Below, one piece after another: positions 34,543 to 42,671 of a stretch of 64,000 bases of DNA. The notes under the pieces are model-generated. The model worked only from the letters and a program-made list of their open reading frames with translations. It had not been told where the DNA came from and did no database searches. A program made the translations under genes and the position numbers. How positions within the stretch are numbered: position 1 is the first letter of the stretch; each line of letters opens with the position of its first letter. Source of the DNA: Kytococcus aerolatus (GTDB taxonomy: Bacteria > Actinomycetota > Actinomycetes > Actinomycetales > Dermatophilaceae); contig NZ_FYEZ01000001.1 in assembly GCF_900187395.1 (NCBI RefSeq), positions 372,001 through 436,000 of the forward strand, in the 5' to 3' direction.

Positions 34543-35618
34543 CAGCGCACCAGCCAGTCGGCGTAGAAGAGCGCCATGCCGACGCCGACGCAGAGGCCAC
34601 CGAGGATCCAGAAGCGGATGACGATGTTCACCTCCGGCCAGCCCAGCATCTCGAAGTGGTGGTGGATGGGGGTCATCTTGAACACGCGCTTGCCGGTGCT
34701 CTTGAAGGAGGCCACCTGGATCATCACCGAGAGCGTCTCCAGGACGAACACCCCGGCGATGACCACGACGAGCAGCTCGGTGCGGCTGACGATCGCCACA
34801 CCGGCCAGGGCGGCACCGATGGCCAGCGAGCCGGTGTCCCCCATGAAGATCTTGGCCGGGGAGGCGTTCCACCAGAGGAAGCCGATGCAGGCTCCGGCGA
34901 TGGCCGCGCAGATGATCGCCAGGTCCAGCGGGTCACGGACCTCGTAGCAGCCCGGGGCGTCGGTGCCTCCGCAGTGCTGGGAGAACTGGAAGAAGGTCAT
35001 GAGCGTGTAGGCCGCGAACACGATCGCCGAGAGGCCGGTCAGCAGACCGTCCAGGCCGTCGGTGAGATTCGTGCCGTTCGACATCCCGGCGATGATGAGG
35101 TTCGCCCACAGGACGAAGGCGATCGTGCCGCCGACCCCGCCGAGGACCGCGAGGTCCAGCGGCACGTCGCGAGCCCACGAGATCGCCGTGCTGGCCGGGG
35201 TCTGCCCGTACGCGTCGGGGCGCTGCAGCGCGGCCACCGCGAAGATCGTGGCGATGGAGAACTGCCCCAGGAGCTTCTGCCCGGAGGTCAGCCCGAGATT
35301 GTGCTTGCGCGCGATCTTCAGGTAGTCGTCGGCGAAGCCGATGGCCCCCATGCCGAGCATCAGGAAGATCACCAGCAGGGCCGACCAGGAGGGCATCCGC
35401 CAGAGCGCCAGGTGGGCGGCGACCCAGCCGAGGAAGGCCCCGGTGAGGATGACGAAACCACCCATCGTGGGGGTCCCGAGCTTCACGTGGTGCGAGGTGG
35501 GCCCGTCCTCGCGGATGTACTGCCCGTAGCGCTTGGCCTGAAGGTAGCGGATGAACGCGGGCATCCCGGTGAGGACGACCACGAGCGCGACCGCGGCGCC
35601 GACGACGACCCCGATCAC
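34542..35618 (-). CDS. mraY: Phospho-MurNAc-pentapeptide translocase
   Basis: A 358-residue polytopic membrane enzyme that makes lipid I from UDP-MurNAc-pentapeptide and undecaprenyl phosphate. Signatures are GPTSHHVKLGTPTMGGFVI, GFADDYLKIARKHNLGL, the NLTDGLDGL motif, and GDTGSLAIGAALA, with the C-terminal TPIHHHFEM. About ten helices are visible. The GTG start overlaps the murF TGA as GTGA. Confidence 0.97.
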   Translation of the reverse strand: MIGVVVGAAVALVVVLTGMPAFIRYLQAKRYGQYIREDGPTSHHVKLGTPTMGGFVILTGAFLGWVAAHLALWRMPSWSALLVIFLMLGMGAIGFADDYLKIARKHNLGLTSGQKLLGQFSIATIFAVAALQRPDAYGQTPASTAISWARDVPLDLAVLGGVGGTIAFVLWANLIIAGMSNGTNLTDGLDGLLTGLSAIVFAAYTLMTFFQFSQHCGGTDAPGCYEVRDPLDLAIICAAIAGACIGFLWWNASPAKIFMGDTGSLAIGAALAGVAIVSRTELLVVVIAGVFVLETLSVMIQVASFKSTGKRVFKMTPIHHHFEMLGWPEVNIVIRFWILGGLCVGVGMALFYADWLVR

Positions 35619-37051
35619 GGCATCATCCCCGCCACGAGGTCACCCAGGACGCGCATGCCCGAGTCCCGGGATGACTTGAACAGCACGACGTCCCCGGGGC
35701 GCAGTCGCTCGTTGAGCATCGTCCGGGCCTCCTCCGAATCCTTGGCGGTCAACAGCTCCGGCCCATCCTGCCCTGCCTCGGCGGTGGCCTCGCGCACCCC
35801 GTCGGCGATCGGCGCGGCGACCTCGCCGACCACCAGGACGACGTCCGTCCCGGTGGCCACGGCGTGGCGGCCGACGGCTGCGTGGTGCGCCGCCGACTCC
35901 GGACCGAGCTCCAGCATGCCACCGAGCACTGCCCAGGTGCGGCGACCGTGGGCCATGTCACGCACCGCCTCGAGAGCGGCCCGCATCGACTCGGGGTTCG
36001 CGTTGTAGCCGTCGTTCACGACGGTCACGTCGTCGGCGCGCTGGGTGACCTCCATCCGCCACCGGCTCAGCGCGGTCGCCTCGGCGAGGGCGGCGACCGC
36101 CTGCGCGGGGGCGACGCCCACGTGCCGGGCCGCGAGCAGGACGGCCAGGGCGTTGCCGGCCATGTGCGCCCCGCGCACCTGCAGCGCGACGGCGTGGCGC
36201 TCCTCCGCCCCGGGGTGCTGCGGGTCCCGCAGCGCAGCGGTGAAGCGGGCACGGCCGGACTCGTCGAGCCGCAGCTCCTCGGCCCACGCGTGGACCCGCT
36301 CGTCGGTGCGACCCCGCTCGGTGTCGAGGGAGAAGAAGGAGACCTCCCCGGAGTGGACCCGCTCGGCCATGGCGCTCACCAGCGGGTCGTCGGCGTTCAG
36401 CACCGCCAGGCCGTCGGCCGGGAGGTCCTCGACGATCGCGGCCTTGGTGTCCGCGATCCCCTGCTGGCTGCCGAAGCCCCCGAGGTGGGCCGAGCCGACG
36501 TTCAGGACGATCCCCACGCGCGGCGGGGCGATGGCGGTCAGGTAGGCGATGTGCCCCGGGCCGGAGGCCCCCATCTCGGCCACCAGGTAACGGGTGTCCC
36601 GGTCGATCCGGCACACGGTGAGCGGCACCCCGACCTCGGAGTTGTAGGACTCGATCGGGGCGACGGTGGGTGCCACGGCCCCCAGCACCTGCCCGAGGAG
36701 GTCCTTCGTGGAGGTCTTCCCCGAGGACCCTGTGACCGCGACGACGTCGAGCCCCTCGACCTCGTCGACCAGCCAGCGCGCGAGCCCGGCGAATGCGTCC
36801 TGCACGTCGTCGACCACGACGTGGTTCCCCGGGACCTCGCGCTGGGTGAGGCTCAGCACGGCACCGTTCTCCCGGGCGGCGGGGACGAAGTCGTGCCCGT
36901 CCGCCTGCTCGCCGATGCGGGCGACGTAGAGGGAGCCGGGCTCGGCGAGACGCGAGTCGGTCACCACCGATCCGGTCACGATCACCGCAGGGTCCCCGAC
37001 GAGGGTTCCCCCGACCACCTCGGCGATCTGCTGCGCGGTCAGGTCGATCAC
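35615..37051 (-). CDS. murF: UDP-MurNAc-tripeptide-D-Ala-D-Ala ligase
   Basis: A 478-residue Mur ligase that adds D-Ala-D-Ala. P-loop VTGSSGKTSTKDLL, ESYNSEVGVPLTVCR, EMGASGPGHIAYL, and the C-terminal VVNDGYNANPESMRAALEA and GGMLELGPES are typical of MurF rather than MurE. The GTG start directly overlaps the ftsI stop (GTGA), so no murE gene lies between them. It is cotranscribed with ftsI and mraY. Confidence 0.97.
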   Translation of the reverse strand: MIDLTAQQIAEVVGGTLVGDPAVIVTGSVVTDSRLAEPGSLYVARIGEQADGHDFVPAARENGAVLSLTQREVPGNHVVVDDVQDAFAGLARWLVDEVEGLDVVAVTGSSGKTSTKDLLGQVLGAVAPTVAPIESYNSEVGVPLTVCRIDRDTRYLVAEMGASGPGHIAYLTAIAPPRVGIVLNVGSAHLGGFGSQQGIADTKAAIVEDLPADGLAVLNADDPLVSAMAERVHSGEVSFFSLDTERGRTDERVHAWAEELRLDESGRARFTAALRDPQHPGAEERHAVALQVRGAHMAGNALAVLLAARHVGVAPAQAVAALAEATALSRWRMEVTQRADDVTVVNDGYNANPESMRAALEAVRDMAHGRRTWAVLGGMLELGPESAAHHAAVGRHAVATGTDVVLVVGEVAAPIADGVREATAEAGQDGPELLTAKDSEEARTMLNERLRPGDVVLFKSSRDSGMRVLGDLVAGMMP

Positions 37052-39012
37052 TGTGTCTGCTCCTCGGGGGGACGGCTGCGGGAGGTCTGCTCGGGTCCGG
37101 TGGTGGACGGCCCATTCTCACCCGGGCCCCCACCCGACGCACCACCGGTGGTCGACGACGTGGCAGAGGGGGACTCGGAGGACTTCCTGGAGGCCTTCGA
37201 CTTCTTCTGCGCCGCAACGATTTCCTGCGGGTCGAAGGAGAGCGGAGGGTGCTCGGCCGGGCGCTCGCTGGCCGGGACGCCCTCGTGCCGCAGCGCGTAG
37301 CCCATGAGCTCGGAGAACACCGGGCCGGCCACGACGCCGCCCCACGGGGACACCTCGGGCTTCTGCAGGGTGACGGTCACGACGAGCTCGGGGTCGTCCG
37401 CCGGGGCGTAGCCGGCGAACGAGGAGGTCACGCCGTCGTACCGGCGCTTCTCGGTGTCGTAGCGCTGGGCGGTGGAGGTCTTGCCGGCCACGGCGTACCC
37501 GGGCACGGCGGCCTGGGGGGCGGTGCCCTCCTCGGTGGGCACCGCGGCCAGCATCCGGGTGACGGCCCGGGCCGTGTCGGCTGACACGACCTGCTCCCCC
37601 GCGGCGGTCGGGTTCTCCTCCCAGTCGGTGCCGGGGGCTCGGCGGGCCTGCACCAGGCGCGGGTCCACCCGCACCCCGTCGTTGGCCAGGGTCTGGAAGA
37701 CGCTCTGCTGCTGGATCGCGGTGGTGGAGACGCCCTGGCCGAACATCACCGTGTAGTACTGCGTGGCGCTCCAGCTCTCGGGGTCGGCGAGGATCCCGCC
37801 GGACTCGCCGGGGAAGCCCAGCCCGGAGGGCTGCCCCAGTCCGAAGGCCTCCAGGTAGTGGTGCAGGGTCTCGCGCCCCAGCCCCTCCCCGGCGAGGATG
37901 GTGCCGATGTTCGACGAGGTGGCCAGGACACCGGCGAGCGTCAGGTACTGCGTCGGGTGGTCGTGGGAGTCCTTGAACTCCTTGTCCGAGCGGGGCAGTC
38001 GGTTGGGCACGACCACTCGCGTGGCGGGAGCTGCCAGCCCCTCCTCCAGGACGGCCGCCATGGTGATGACCTTGCCCGTGGAGCCGGGCTCGAAGACCTC
38101 GGTGAAGGCCGGGTTCTGGCGCTCCGTGGGGTCCTCGACCGGACCGGTGGGGTCGAAGCCCGGGGTGGAGGCCACCGCCAGCAGGTCCCCGTTCGTCCGC
38201 TGGACGATGGCGGTGCCGGAGAGGGCCCCCATGTCCTCGACCTGCTGGGTGAGCAGCTGCTCGGCCTTGAACTGGATGTCGGCGTCGAGGGTGAGCCGCA
38301 GGTCGTCACCCGCCGCGGCCTCGACGAGGTCCATCTTCGTGGTGGCGATGCGACCACCGGCCGCGGAGCGCTGGTAGGCGATGGTGCCCGCCTCCCCGGT
38401 GAGGGTCTCCTCGTGCATCGCCTCGATGCCGCCGCTGCCCACTCCCTGCGCGTTGACCCAGCCGATGAGCGGGGCCGAGCTGGCTCCCTGGGGATAGCTC
38501 CGGACGCTGGAGGGCTCGGAGCTCACGCCGGGCAGGCGGAGCTTCTCCACCTCGCGCCAGGTGGCGGGGCGGACGTCCTTCGCGAGGTAGAGGAAGCGCC
38601 CCGGGGCCTTCTGGATGCGCTGCTGCAGGGTGTACGGGTCCAGGTCGAGGACTTCTGCCAGGGCTTCGGCCGACCCCTTGGCCCCGGGCCGGATCCCCCG
38701 CTTCTCGCTGCCCTCGAAGTCCCGGAGGAGGCCCGGGTCGGCGGTGACGTGACGGGTGGCGACGCTGCGGGCGAGCACGGTGCCGCGGGAGTCCTCGATG
38801 GTCCCCCGGGAGGCGGGGACGCGCTCGGTGACCATGCGCGAGGCGGTGGCGGTCTGGGCCAGGGCCGGGCCGTCGAGGGCCTGCAGGCGGAAGAGCTGCC
38901 CCACGAAGAGGCTCATGACGAAGGTGAGGACGACGAGCATCCAGCGCGCGCGGCGGACGGGGTGCCCCGGCGCCGCGCTGCTGGTGCGCCGGGTGCCACC
39001 CCGTCGAGCCAT
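37048..39012 (-). CDS. ftsI: Septal penicillin-binding protein 2/3 (FtsI)
   Basis: A 654-residue class B PBP, the septal transpeptidase partner of FtsW. After a basic tail, one transmembrane helix (about 25-45, WMLVVLTFVMSLFVGQLF) and the dimerisation domain (RGTIEDSRGTVLARS) follow. The active-site motifs are STGK with S311-K314 and TSSN, but the third is KTS (K511-T512-S513) in AGKTSTAQ instead of KTG. A Ser/Lys/Gly-rich tail of about 60 residues ends the protein. The ATG at 39012 has AGGAGG upstream; a longer Arg-rich frame above it is not coding. Confidence 0.95.
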   Translation of the reverse strand: MARRGGTRRTSSAAPGHPVRRARWMLVVLTFVMSLFVGQLFRLQALDGPALAQTATASRMVTERVPASRGTIEDSRGTVLARSVATRHVTADPGLLRDFEGSEKRGIRPGAKGSAEALAEVLDLDPYTLQQRIQKAPGRFLYLAKDVRPATWREVEKLRLPGVSSEPSSVRSYPQGASSAPLIGWVNAQGVGSGGIEAMHEETLTGEAGTIAYQRSAAGGRIATTKMDLVEAAAGDDLRLTLDADIQFKAEQLLTQQVEDMGALSGTAIVQRTNGDLLAVASTPGFDPTGPVEDPTERQNPAFTEVFEPGSTGKVITMAAVLEEGLAAPATRVVVPNRLPRSDKEFKDSHDHPTQYLTLAGVLATSSNIGTILAGEGLGRETLHHYLEAFGLGQPSGLGFPGESGGILADPESWSATQYYTVMFGQGVSTTAIQQQSVFQTLANDGVRVDPRLVQARRAPGTDWEENPTAAGEQVVSADTARAVTRMLAAVPTEEGTAPQAAVPGYAVAGKTSTAQRYDTEKRRYDGVTSSFAGYAPADDPELVVTVTLQKPEVSPWGGVVAGPVFSELMGYALRHEGVPASERPAEHPPLSFDPQEIVAAQKKSKASRKSSESPSATSSTTGGASGGGPGENGPSTTGPEQTSRSRPPEEQTQ

Positions 39013-39034
39013 GTGCGGTCCTCCTGCGATCCGG

Positions 39035-39706
39035 TCAGCCGTCGCGACGGCTGGTGGACGACGACCTCGTGCTGCCGGCCTGCGCAGGCTCGCGCTCCGA
39101 CGTCTGCTCCCGGACCGTCTTCTCCCCGGTCTTCTTCTTCCGGGTCGCCTTCGTCGCCCGCTCATTCTTCGCCGACGAGGCCTTCTCCGTCGAGCCCCGG
39201 GACGTCCGGGAGCCCGACGCCGCGCTGGAGCCCTCCGGACGGGCGGGGGCCTCGGCCCGCTCGGCCTCGCCGATGATCTCGCCCCGCTGCGGGTCCACGT
39301 ACCCGACCGCGCCGGCCGGGACCATGCCCAGCGCCTCGGCCCGCCCGGCGATGCGCTCCGGCGAGCTCAGCCGGGCGACGTCGCCGGACACCGAGGAGCG
39401 ACGCTCCTGGGCCGCGGTGAGCTGCTCCTGGGACTCAGCCAGCCGGAAGGCTCCCTCGCCCCGGGCCGTGTTGAGCAGCAGGGAGGCCACGAGGGCCAGG
39501 AGCACGATGGCCCCCAGGAGGACCCCGAAGGCGCCCCGCGAACAGCTCGCGACGGTGTCCTGCAGGGCACCGGCGCGACCGGCGGCGGCGTCCCGGACGC
39601 CCTGCCCCCACTCGGCGGGACGCAGGGTGGGCAGCTGGACCCGCGGACGGTCGACATCGGCGCGGTGGCGCAGGCCCCGGGGGCCGGACCAGGGTGCTGT
39701 CGTCAT
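39035..39706 (-). CDS. ftsL: FtsL-like septum formation protein
   Basis: A 223-residue bitopic protein in the ftsL position. A 58-residue cytoplasmic N-terminus precedes one transmembrane helix (about 59-78, AFGVLLGAIVLLALVASLLL). A coiled coil follows (LAESQEQLTAAQERRSSVSGDVARL, split when aligned), with the motif RIAGRAEALGMVPAGAVGYVD. The C-terminal 80 residues are Lys/Arg/Ser/Thr-rich and probably disordered. It should pair with a FtsB/DivIC protein to link FtsQ and FtsWI. A strong GGAGGTG ribosome binding site lies about 6 nt upstream. Confidence 0.85.
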   Translation of the reverse strand: MTTAPWSGPRGLRHRADVDRPRVQLPTLRPAEWGQGVRDAAAGRAGALQDTVASCSRGAFGVLLGAIVLLALVASLLLNTARGEGAFRLAESQEQLTAAQERRSSVSGDVARLSSPERIAGRAEALGMVPAGAVGYVDPQRGEIIGEAERAEAPARPEGSSAASGSRTSRGSTEKASSAKNERATKATRKKKTGEKTVREQTSEREPAQAGSTRSSSTSRRDG

Positions 39707-39710
39707 CGGG

Positions 39711-40757
39711 TCACCTCCTCCGGGTGGGTCGGGTCGAACCGGTGGGGCTGATCGGGGCGGTGGCGCGCGTCCGCTCGGCCACCCGCAGGCGGGCCGAGGA
39801 GGAGCGGCGGTTCGCGGCGACCTCGTCGGCGGTCGGCTTCTCCGCCCCGCGCGTCACCAGACGCAGCCAGGGCGCGTGCTCGGGCAGCTCCACGGGCAGG
39901 TCGGGCGGCGCGGACGAGGTGGCACCGTCGGCCATCGCCCGCTTGGTGATGCGGTCCTCCAGCGAGTGGTATGAGAGCACGGCCAGCCGACCTCCCACGG
40001 TCAGGTGGTCCAGGGCGTGGTTCACCGCCGTGGACCAGATGGACAGCTCCCGGTTCACCTCGATGCGCAGCGCCTGGAAGGTCCGCTTGGCCGGGTGCCC
40101 GCCGCTGCGCTGGGAGGCGGCCGGGACGGTGCGCTCGAGCAGCTCCACGAGCCGGGCGGACCCGTGGAAGGGCTCCACCTCGCGCTCCCGGAGGACGGCC
40201 GAGGCGATCTTCCCGGCGAAGCGCTCCTCGCCGAACTCCTTGAGGATCCGCGCCAGCTCGCCGTGCTCGGCGGTGTTGAGGATCTCCGCGGCGGTGCGTC
40301 CGGTGGTCGGGTCCATGCGCATGTCCAGGGGCGCGTCCTGCCGGTAGGAGAAGCCGCGCTCCACCTCGTCGAGCTGCAGCGAGGAGACGCCCAGGTCGTA
40401 CAGGAGGGTGTCGGCCTCCCCCACCTCGTGCAGGGCGAGGGCCGCGGCCACCTCGTCGTAGGTGCCGTGGTGGGCCCGGAAGCGGCCGCCGAAGCGCTCC
40501 AGGCGCTGGCCTGCCAAGGCGATGGCCTGCGGGTCGCGGTCGATCCCGACCACCCGGGCGTGCGGGAAGCGCTCCAGCACCGCCTCGGCGTGCCCGCCCA
40601 TCCCGAGCGTCCCGTCGACGTGCACCGGGTGCTCGGCGGCCTCCAAGACGGGGGCCAGCAGCTCCAGGATGCGGGGCAGCATGACCGGCACGTGGCGCTC
40701 GCTCGTGGGCACCTGCACGGTCGCGCTCGTGGGCTCGCCCTGCGGCTGGTCGGTCAT
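39711..40757 (-). CDS. rsmH: 16S rRNA (cytosine-1402-N4) methyltransferase
   Basis: A 348-residue SAM-dependent methyltransferase (MraW). It has the SAM motif VDGTLGMGGHAEAVLE, IDRDPQAIALA, LLYDLGVSSLQLDEVERGFSY with PLDMRMDP, and the C-terminal VLSYHSLEDRITKR. The ATG at 40757 (MTDQPQGEP) is supported by GGAGAGGGGGAG just upstream; an open frame upstream is not conserved. It lies between mraZ and ftsL as usual. Confidence 0.96.
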   Translation of the reverse strand: MTDQPQGEPTSATVQVPTSERHVPVMLPRILELLAPVLEAAEHPVHVDGTLGMGGHAEAVLERFPHARVVGIDRDPQAIALAGQRLERFGGRFRAHHGTYDEVAAALALHEVGEADTLLYDLGVSSLQLDEVERGFSYRQDAPLDMRMDPTTGRTAAEILNTAEHGELARILKEFGEERFAGKIASAVLREREVEPFHGSARLVELLERTVPAASQRSGGHPAKRTFQALRIEVNRELSIWSTAVNHALDHLTVGGRLAVLSYHSLEDRITKRAMADGATSSAPPDLPVELPEHAPWLRLVTRGAEKPTADEVAANRRSSSARLRVAERTRATAPISPTGSTRPTRRR

Positions 40758-40943
40758 CGCTCCCCCTCTCCGGTGGCTGGCTCGGTGGTCGTGCTGCTGT
40801 CGTGCGCCGGGTGTCGTGCTGGTCCGCTGCGCTCGGGCGTCCTCGGTCGGGTGGACCGGGCGATCCGGTCCCCTCCGGTCGTGGTCCGGCACCGGGGAAG
40901 GTGTGCCGGGGGCACGACGCGGCGGGGGCCGGGTCGTCCGGGC

Positions 40944-41375
40944 TCAGAGGAGTCCGGGGACGACCTCCTCCGACTGGTCGGAGAAGGACTGCTCCGTGGA
41001 CTCCAGGTAGGCGTCCCAGGCGGCGCTGTCCCAGATCTCGGCCCGGTTGCCCGTGCCGATGACCGTGCAGTCCTTGGTGAGCCCCGCGTACTCGCGGAGG
41101 GTCGGGGGGATCGTGATCCGCCCCTGCTTGTCCGGCATCTCGTCCGAGGCGCCGGAGAGGAACACGCGCTGGAAGTCACGCACCGCCTTGCTGCTCACCG
41201 GGGTGGACTGCATGGCGGTGGCGATCCGCTCGAACTCCGCCATCGGGAACACGTAGAGACAACGCTCCTGACCGCGGGTGATGACCAGGCCGTGCGCGAG
41301 CTTGTCCCGGTACTTCGCGGGCAGGAACATCCGCCCCTTGTCGTCGAGGCGAGGCGTGTGGGTTCCGAGGAACAC
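40944..41375 (-). CDS. mraZ: Transcriptional regulator MraZ
   Basis: A 143-residue protein with two AbrB-like halves: [20 protein letters not shown] and [19 protein letters not shown]. MraZ forms oligomeric rings that bind direct repeats upstream of its own operon and repress dcw genes. The GTG at 41375 (product [10 protein letters not shown]) is preferred because GAGGTGA lies 5-6 nt upstream and the length matches other actinobacterial MraZ; a GTG at 41384 is possible. A 10-nt periodic GTGG array lies 66-109 nt upstream of the start. It is followed by rsmH after 186 nt. Confidence 0.94.
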   Translation of the reverse strand: MFLGTHTPRLDDKGRMFLPAKYRDKLAHGLVITRGQERCLYVFPMAEFERIATAMQSTPVSSKAVRDFQRVFLSGASDEMPDKQGRITIPPTLREYAGLTKDCTVIGTGNRAEIWDSAAWDAYLESTEQSFSDQSEEVVPGLL

Positions 41376-41440
41376 GGCGCTCACCTCGCTTCCTTCGGCG
41401 GTGTCGTCCGGTGGACCAGACAGTGGTGTCCAAGTGATCG

Positions 41441-41484
41441 CCACCCTACTCCACTTTCCCCCACTTCCCCACCCCCCGACCCAC
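41441..41484 (-). promoter_or_regulatory. MraZ-box array upstream of mraZ
   Basis: On the mraZ strand GTGG occurs five times, at top-strand positions 41441, 41451, 41461, 41469 and 41481. The three proximal copies have exact 10-nt spacing and include AAGTGGGGGA and AAGTGGAGTA. This matches the known MraZ operator style of GTGG-type repeats separated by about one helical turn. The operon promoter itself is not clear. Confidence 0.7.
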
Positions 41485-41613
41485 CGTCGCTCCATCGCAC
41501 CCATCACGCCGCGGCATGGCGCGGAATCTGCTGCCCCCGCCCGTATCCCTCCTCCGGGCGAGGCCACCCGCCCCGCCCCCGCACACCCCGCCGGATTCCG
41601 CATGAGCACGTCC
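41485..41613. other. Central part of the mraZ/moxR divergent region
   Basis: The whole gene-free stretch is 41376-41695. It holds the MraZ-box array next to mraZ and a second GTGG array next to moxR. The middle 130 bases contain no plausible coding frame and no clear -35/-10 pair. Confidence 0.5.
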
Positions 41614-41664
41614 GGTGGAGCGAGGTGGAGGAGGCGAGGTGGAGGAAAGTGGGGAACGGGGTGG
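41614..41664 (+). promoter_or_regulatory. Second GTGG array upstream of moxR
   Basis: On the top strand GTGG starts at 41615, 41625, 41639, 41649 and 41661. Two pairs have exact 10-nt spacing, with the blocks GGTGGAGGAA and AGTGGGGAAC. It resembles the mraZ array but faces the moxR operon. Whether MraZ binds it is inference. Confidence 0.45.
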
Positions 41665-41695
41665 CGGGTGCGGGTCCGTCCGGGGTGGTGGCAGC

Positions 41696-42661
41696 ATGGA
41701 GCCCATGTCGACACCCCTGAACGCTCGTCCGGTCTCCGAGGTCCGCGAGGGAGCGGACGCCCTGCGGCGCGCCGTCTCCTCGGTGGTGCACCTCAGCGAC
41801 GAGGTCATGGACACCGTCCTGGTCACCCTCTTCGCCGGCGGGCACCTGCTCCTCCACGACGTCCCCGGGGTGGGCAAGACCACGCTGGCCCGCGCCCTGG
41901 CGACGGCCACCGGCGGGACCGTCGGGCGCATCCAGTTCACCCCCGACCTGCTCCCCGGCGACGTCACCGGGGTGAGCATCTGGCGCAACGACCGCAGCGA
42001 GTTCGAGTTCCACCCCGGCCCGGTCTTCGCGAACGTGGTGGTGGCCGACGAGATCAACCGTGCCTCGCCGAAGACGCAGTCCGCGCTGCTGGAGGCGATG
42101 GCCGAGCAGACGGTCACCGTCGACGGGGAGACCCGCGCCCTCCCCCGCCCCTTCCTCGTGATGGCCACCCAGAACCCCGTCGAGATGGAGGGCACCTACG
42201 CCCTCCCGGAGGCGCAGCGCGACCGCTTCACGTGCGAGACCTCCCTGGGCTACCCCACCCGCGCCGCCGAGATGGCGATGCTCGGCGAGCAGGCCACCGC
42301 CGACCCGCTGGCCGCCCTCCGCCCGGTGATGACCGTGGAGCAGCTGCGGGAGCTCGTGGCCGGGGCGCAGCGCGTCCACGCCTCCGAGGGCCTCCGCGGC
42401 TACGTGGTGGACCTCATCGCCGCCACCCGCGAGCACCCCGACGTGGTGCTCGGCGCGTCCCCCCGCTCCTCCCTGCAGCTGCTGCGCGCCGCCAGCGCCC
42501 ACGCCGCCGTGCAGGGGCACGACGCGGTGACCCCGGACGACGTCCAGCGCGTGGCCCCCTGGGTGCTGGCCCACCGCCTGATCCTCGAGCACGACGTCGA
42601 CGCCCAGCGGCTGGTGGCCCAGGTCCTGTCCTCGGTGCCGGTGCACCGTCCGGGCGCCTGA
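41696..42661 (+). CDS. moxR: MoxR-family AAA+ ATPase
   Basis: A 321-residue MoxR ATPase, thought to act as a chaperone or maturation factor with DUF58/VWA proteins. Walker [25 protein letters not shown], Walker [23 protein letters not shown] and the sensor [22 protein letters not shown] are present. Start candidates are ATG 41696 (MEPMSTPL) and ATG 41705; a GTG further up falls in the repeat array and is unlikely. It leads the moxR-DUF58-tgpA operon. Confidence 0.93.
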   Translation: MEPMSTPLNARPVSEVREGADALRRAVSSVVHLSDEVMDTVLVTLFAGGHLLLHDVPGVGKTTLARALATATGGTVGRIQFTPDLLPGDVTGVSIWRNDRSEFEFHPGPVFANVVVADEINRASPKTQSALLEAMAEQTVTVDGETRALPRPFLVMATQNPVEMEGTYALPEAQRDRFTCETSLGYPTRAAEMAMLGEQATADPLAALRPVMTVEQLRELVAGAQRVHASEGLRGYVVDLIAATREHPDVVLGASPRSSLQLLRAASAHAAVQGHDAVTPDDVQRVAPWVLAHRLILEHDVDAQRLVAQVLSSVPVHRPGA

Positions 42662-42671
42662 CCGCCGCACC

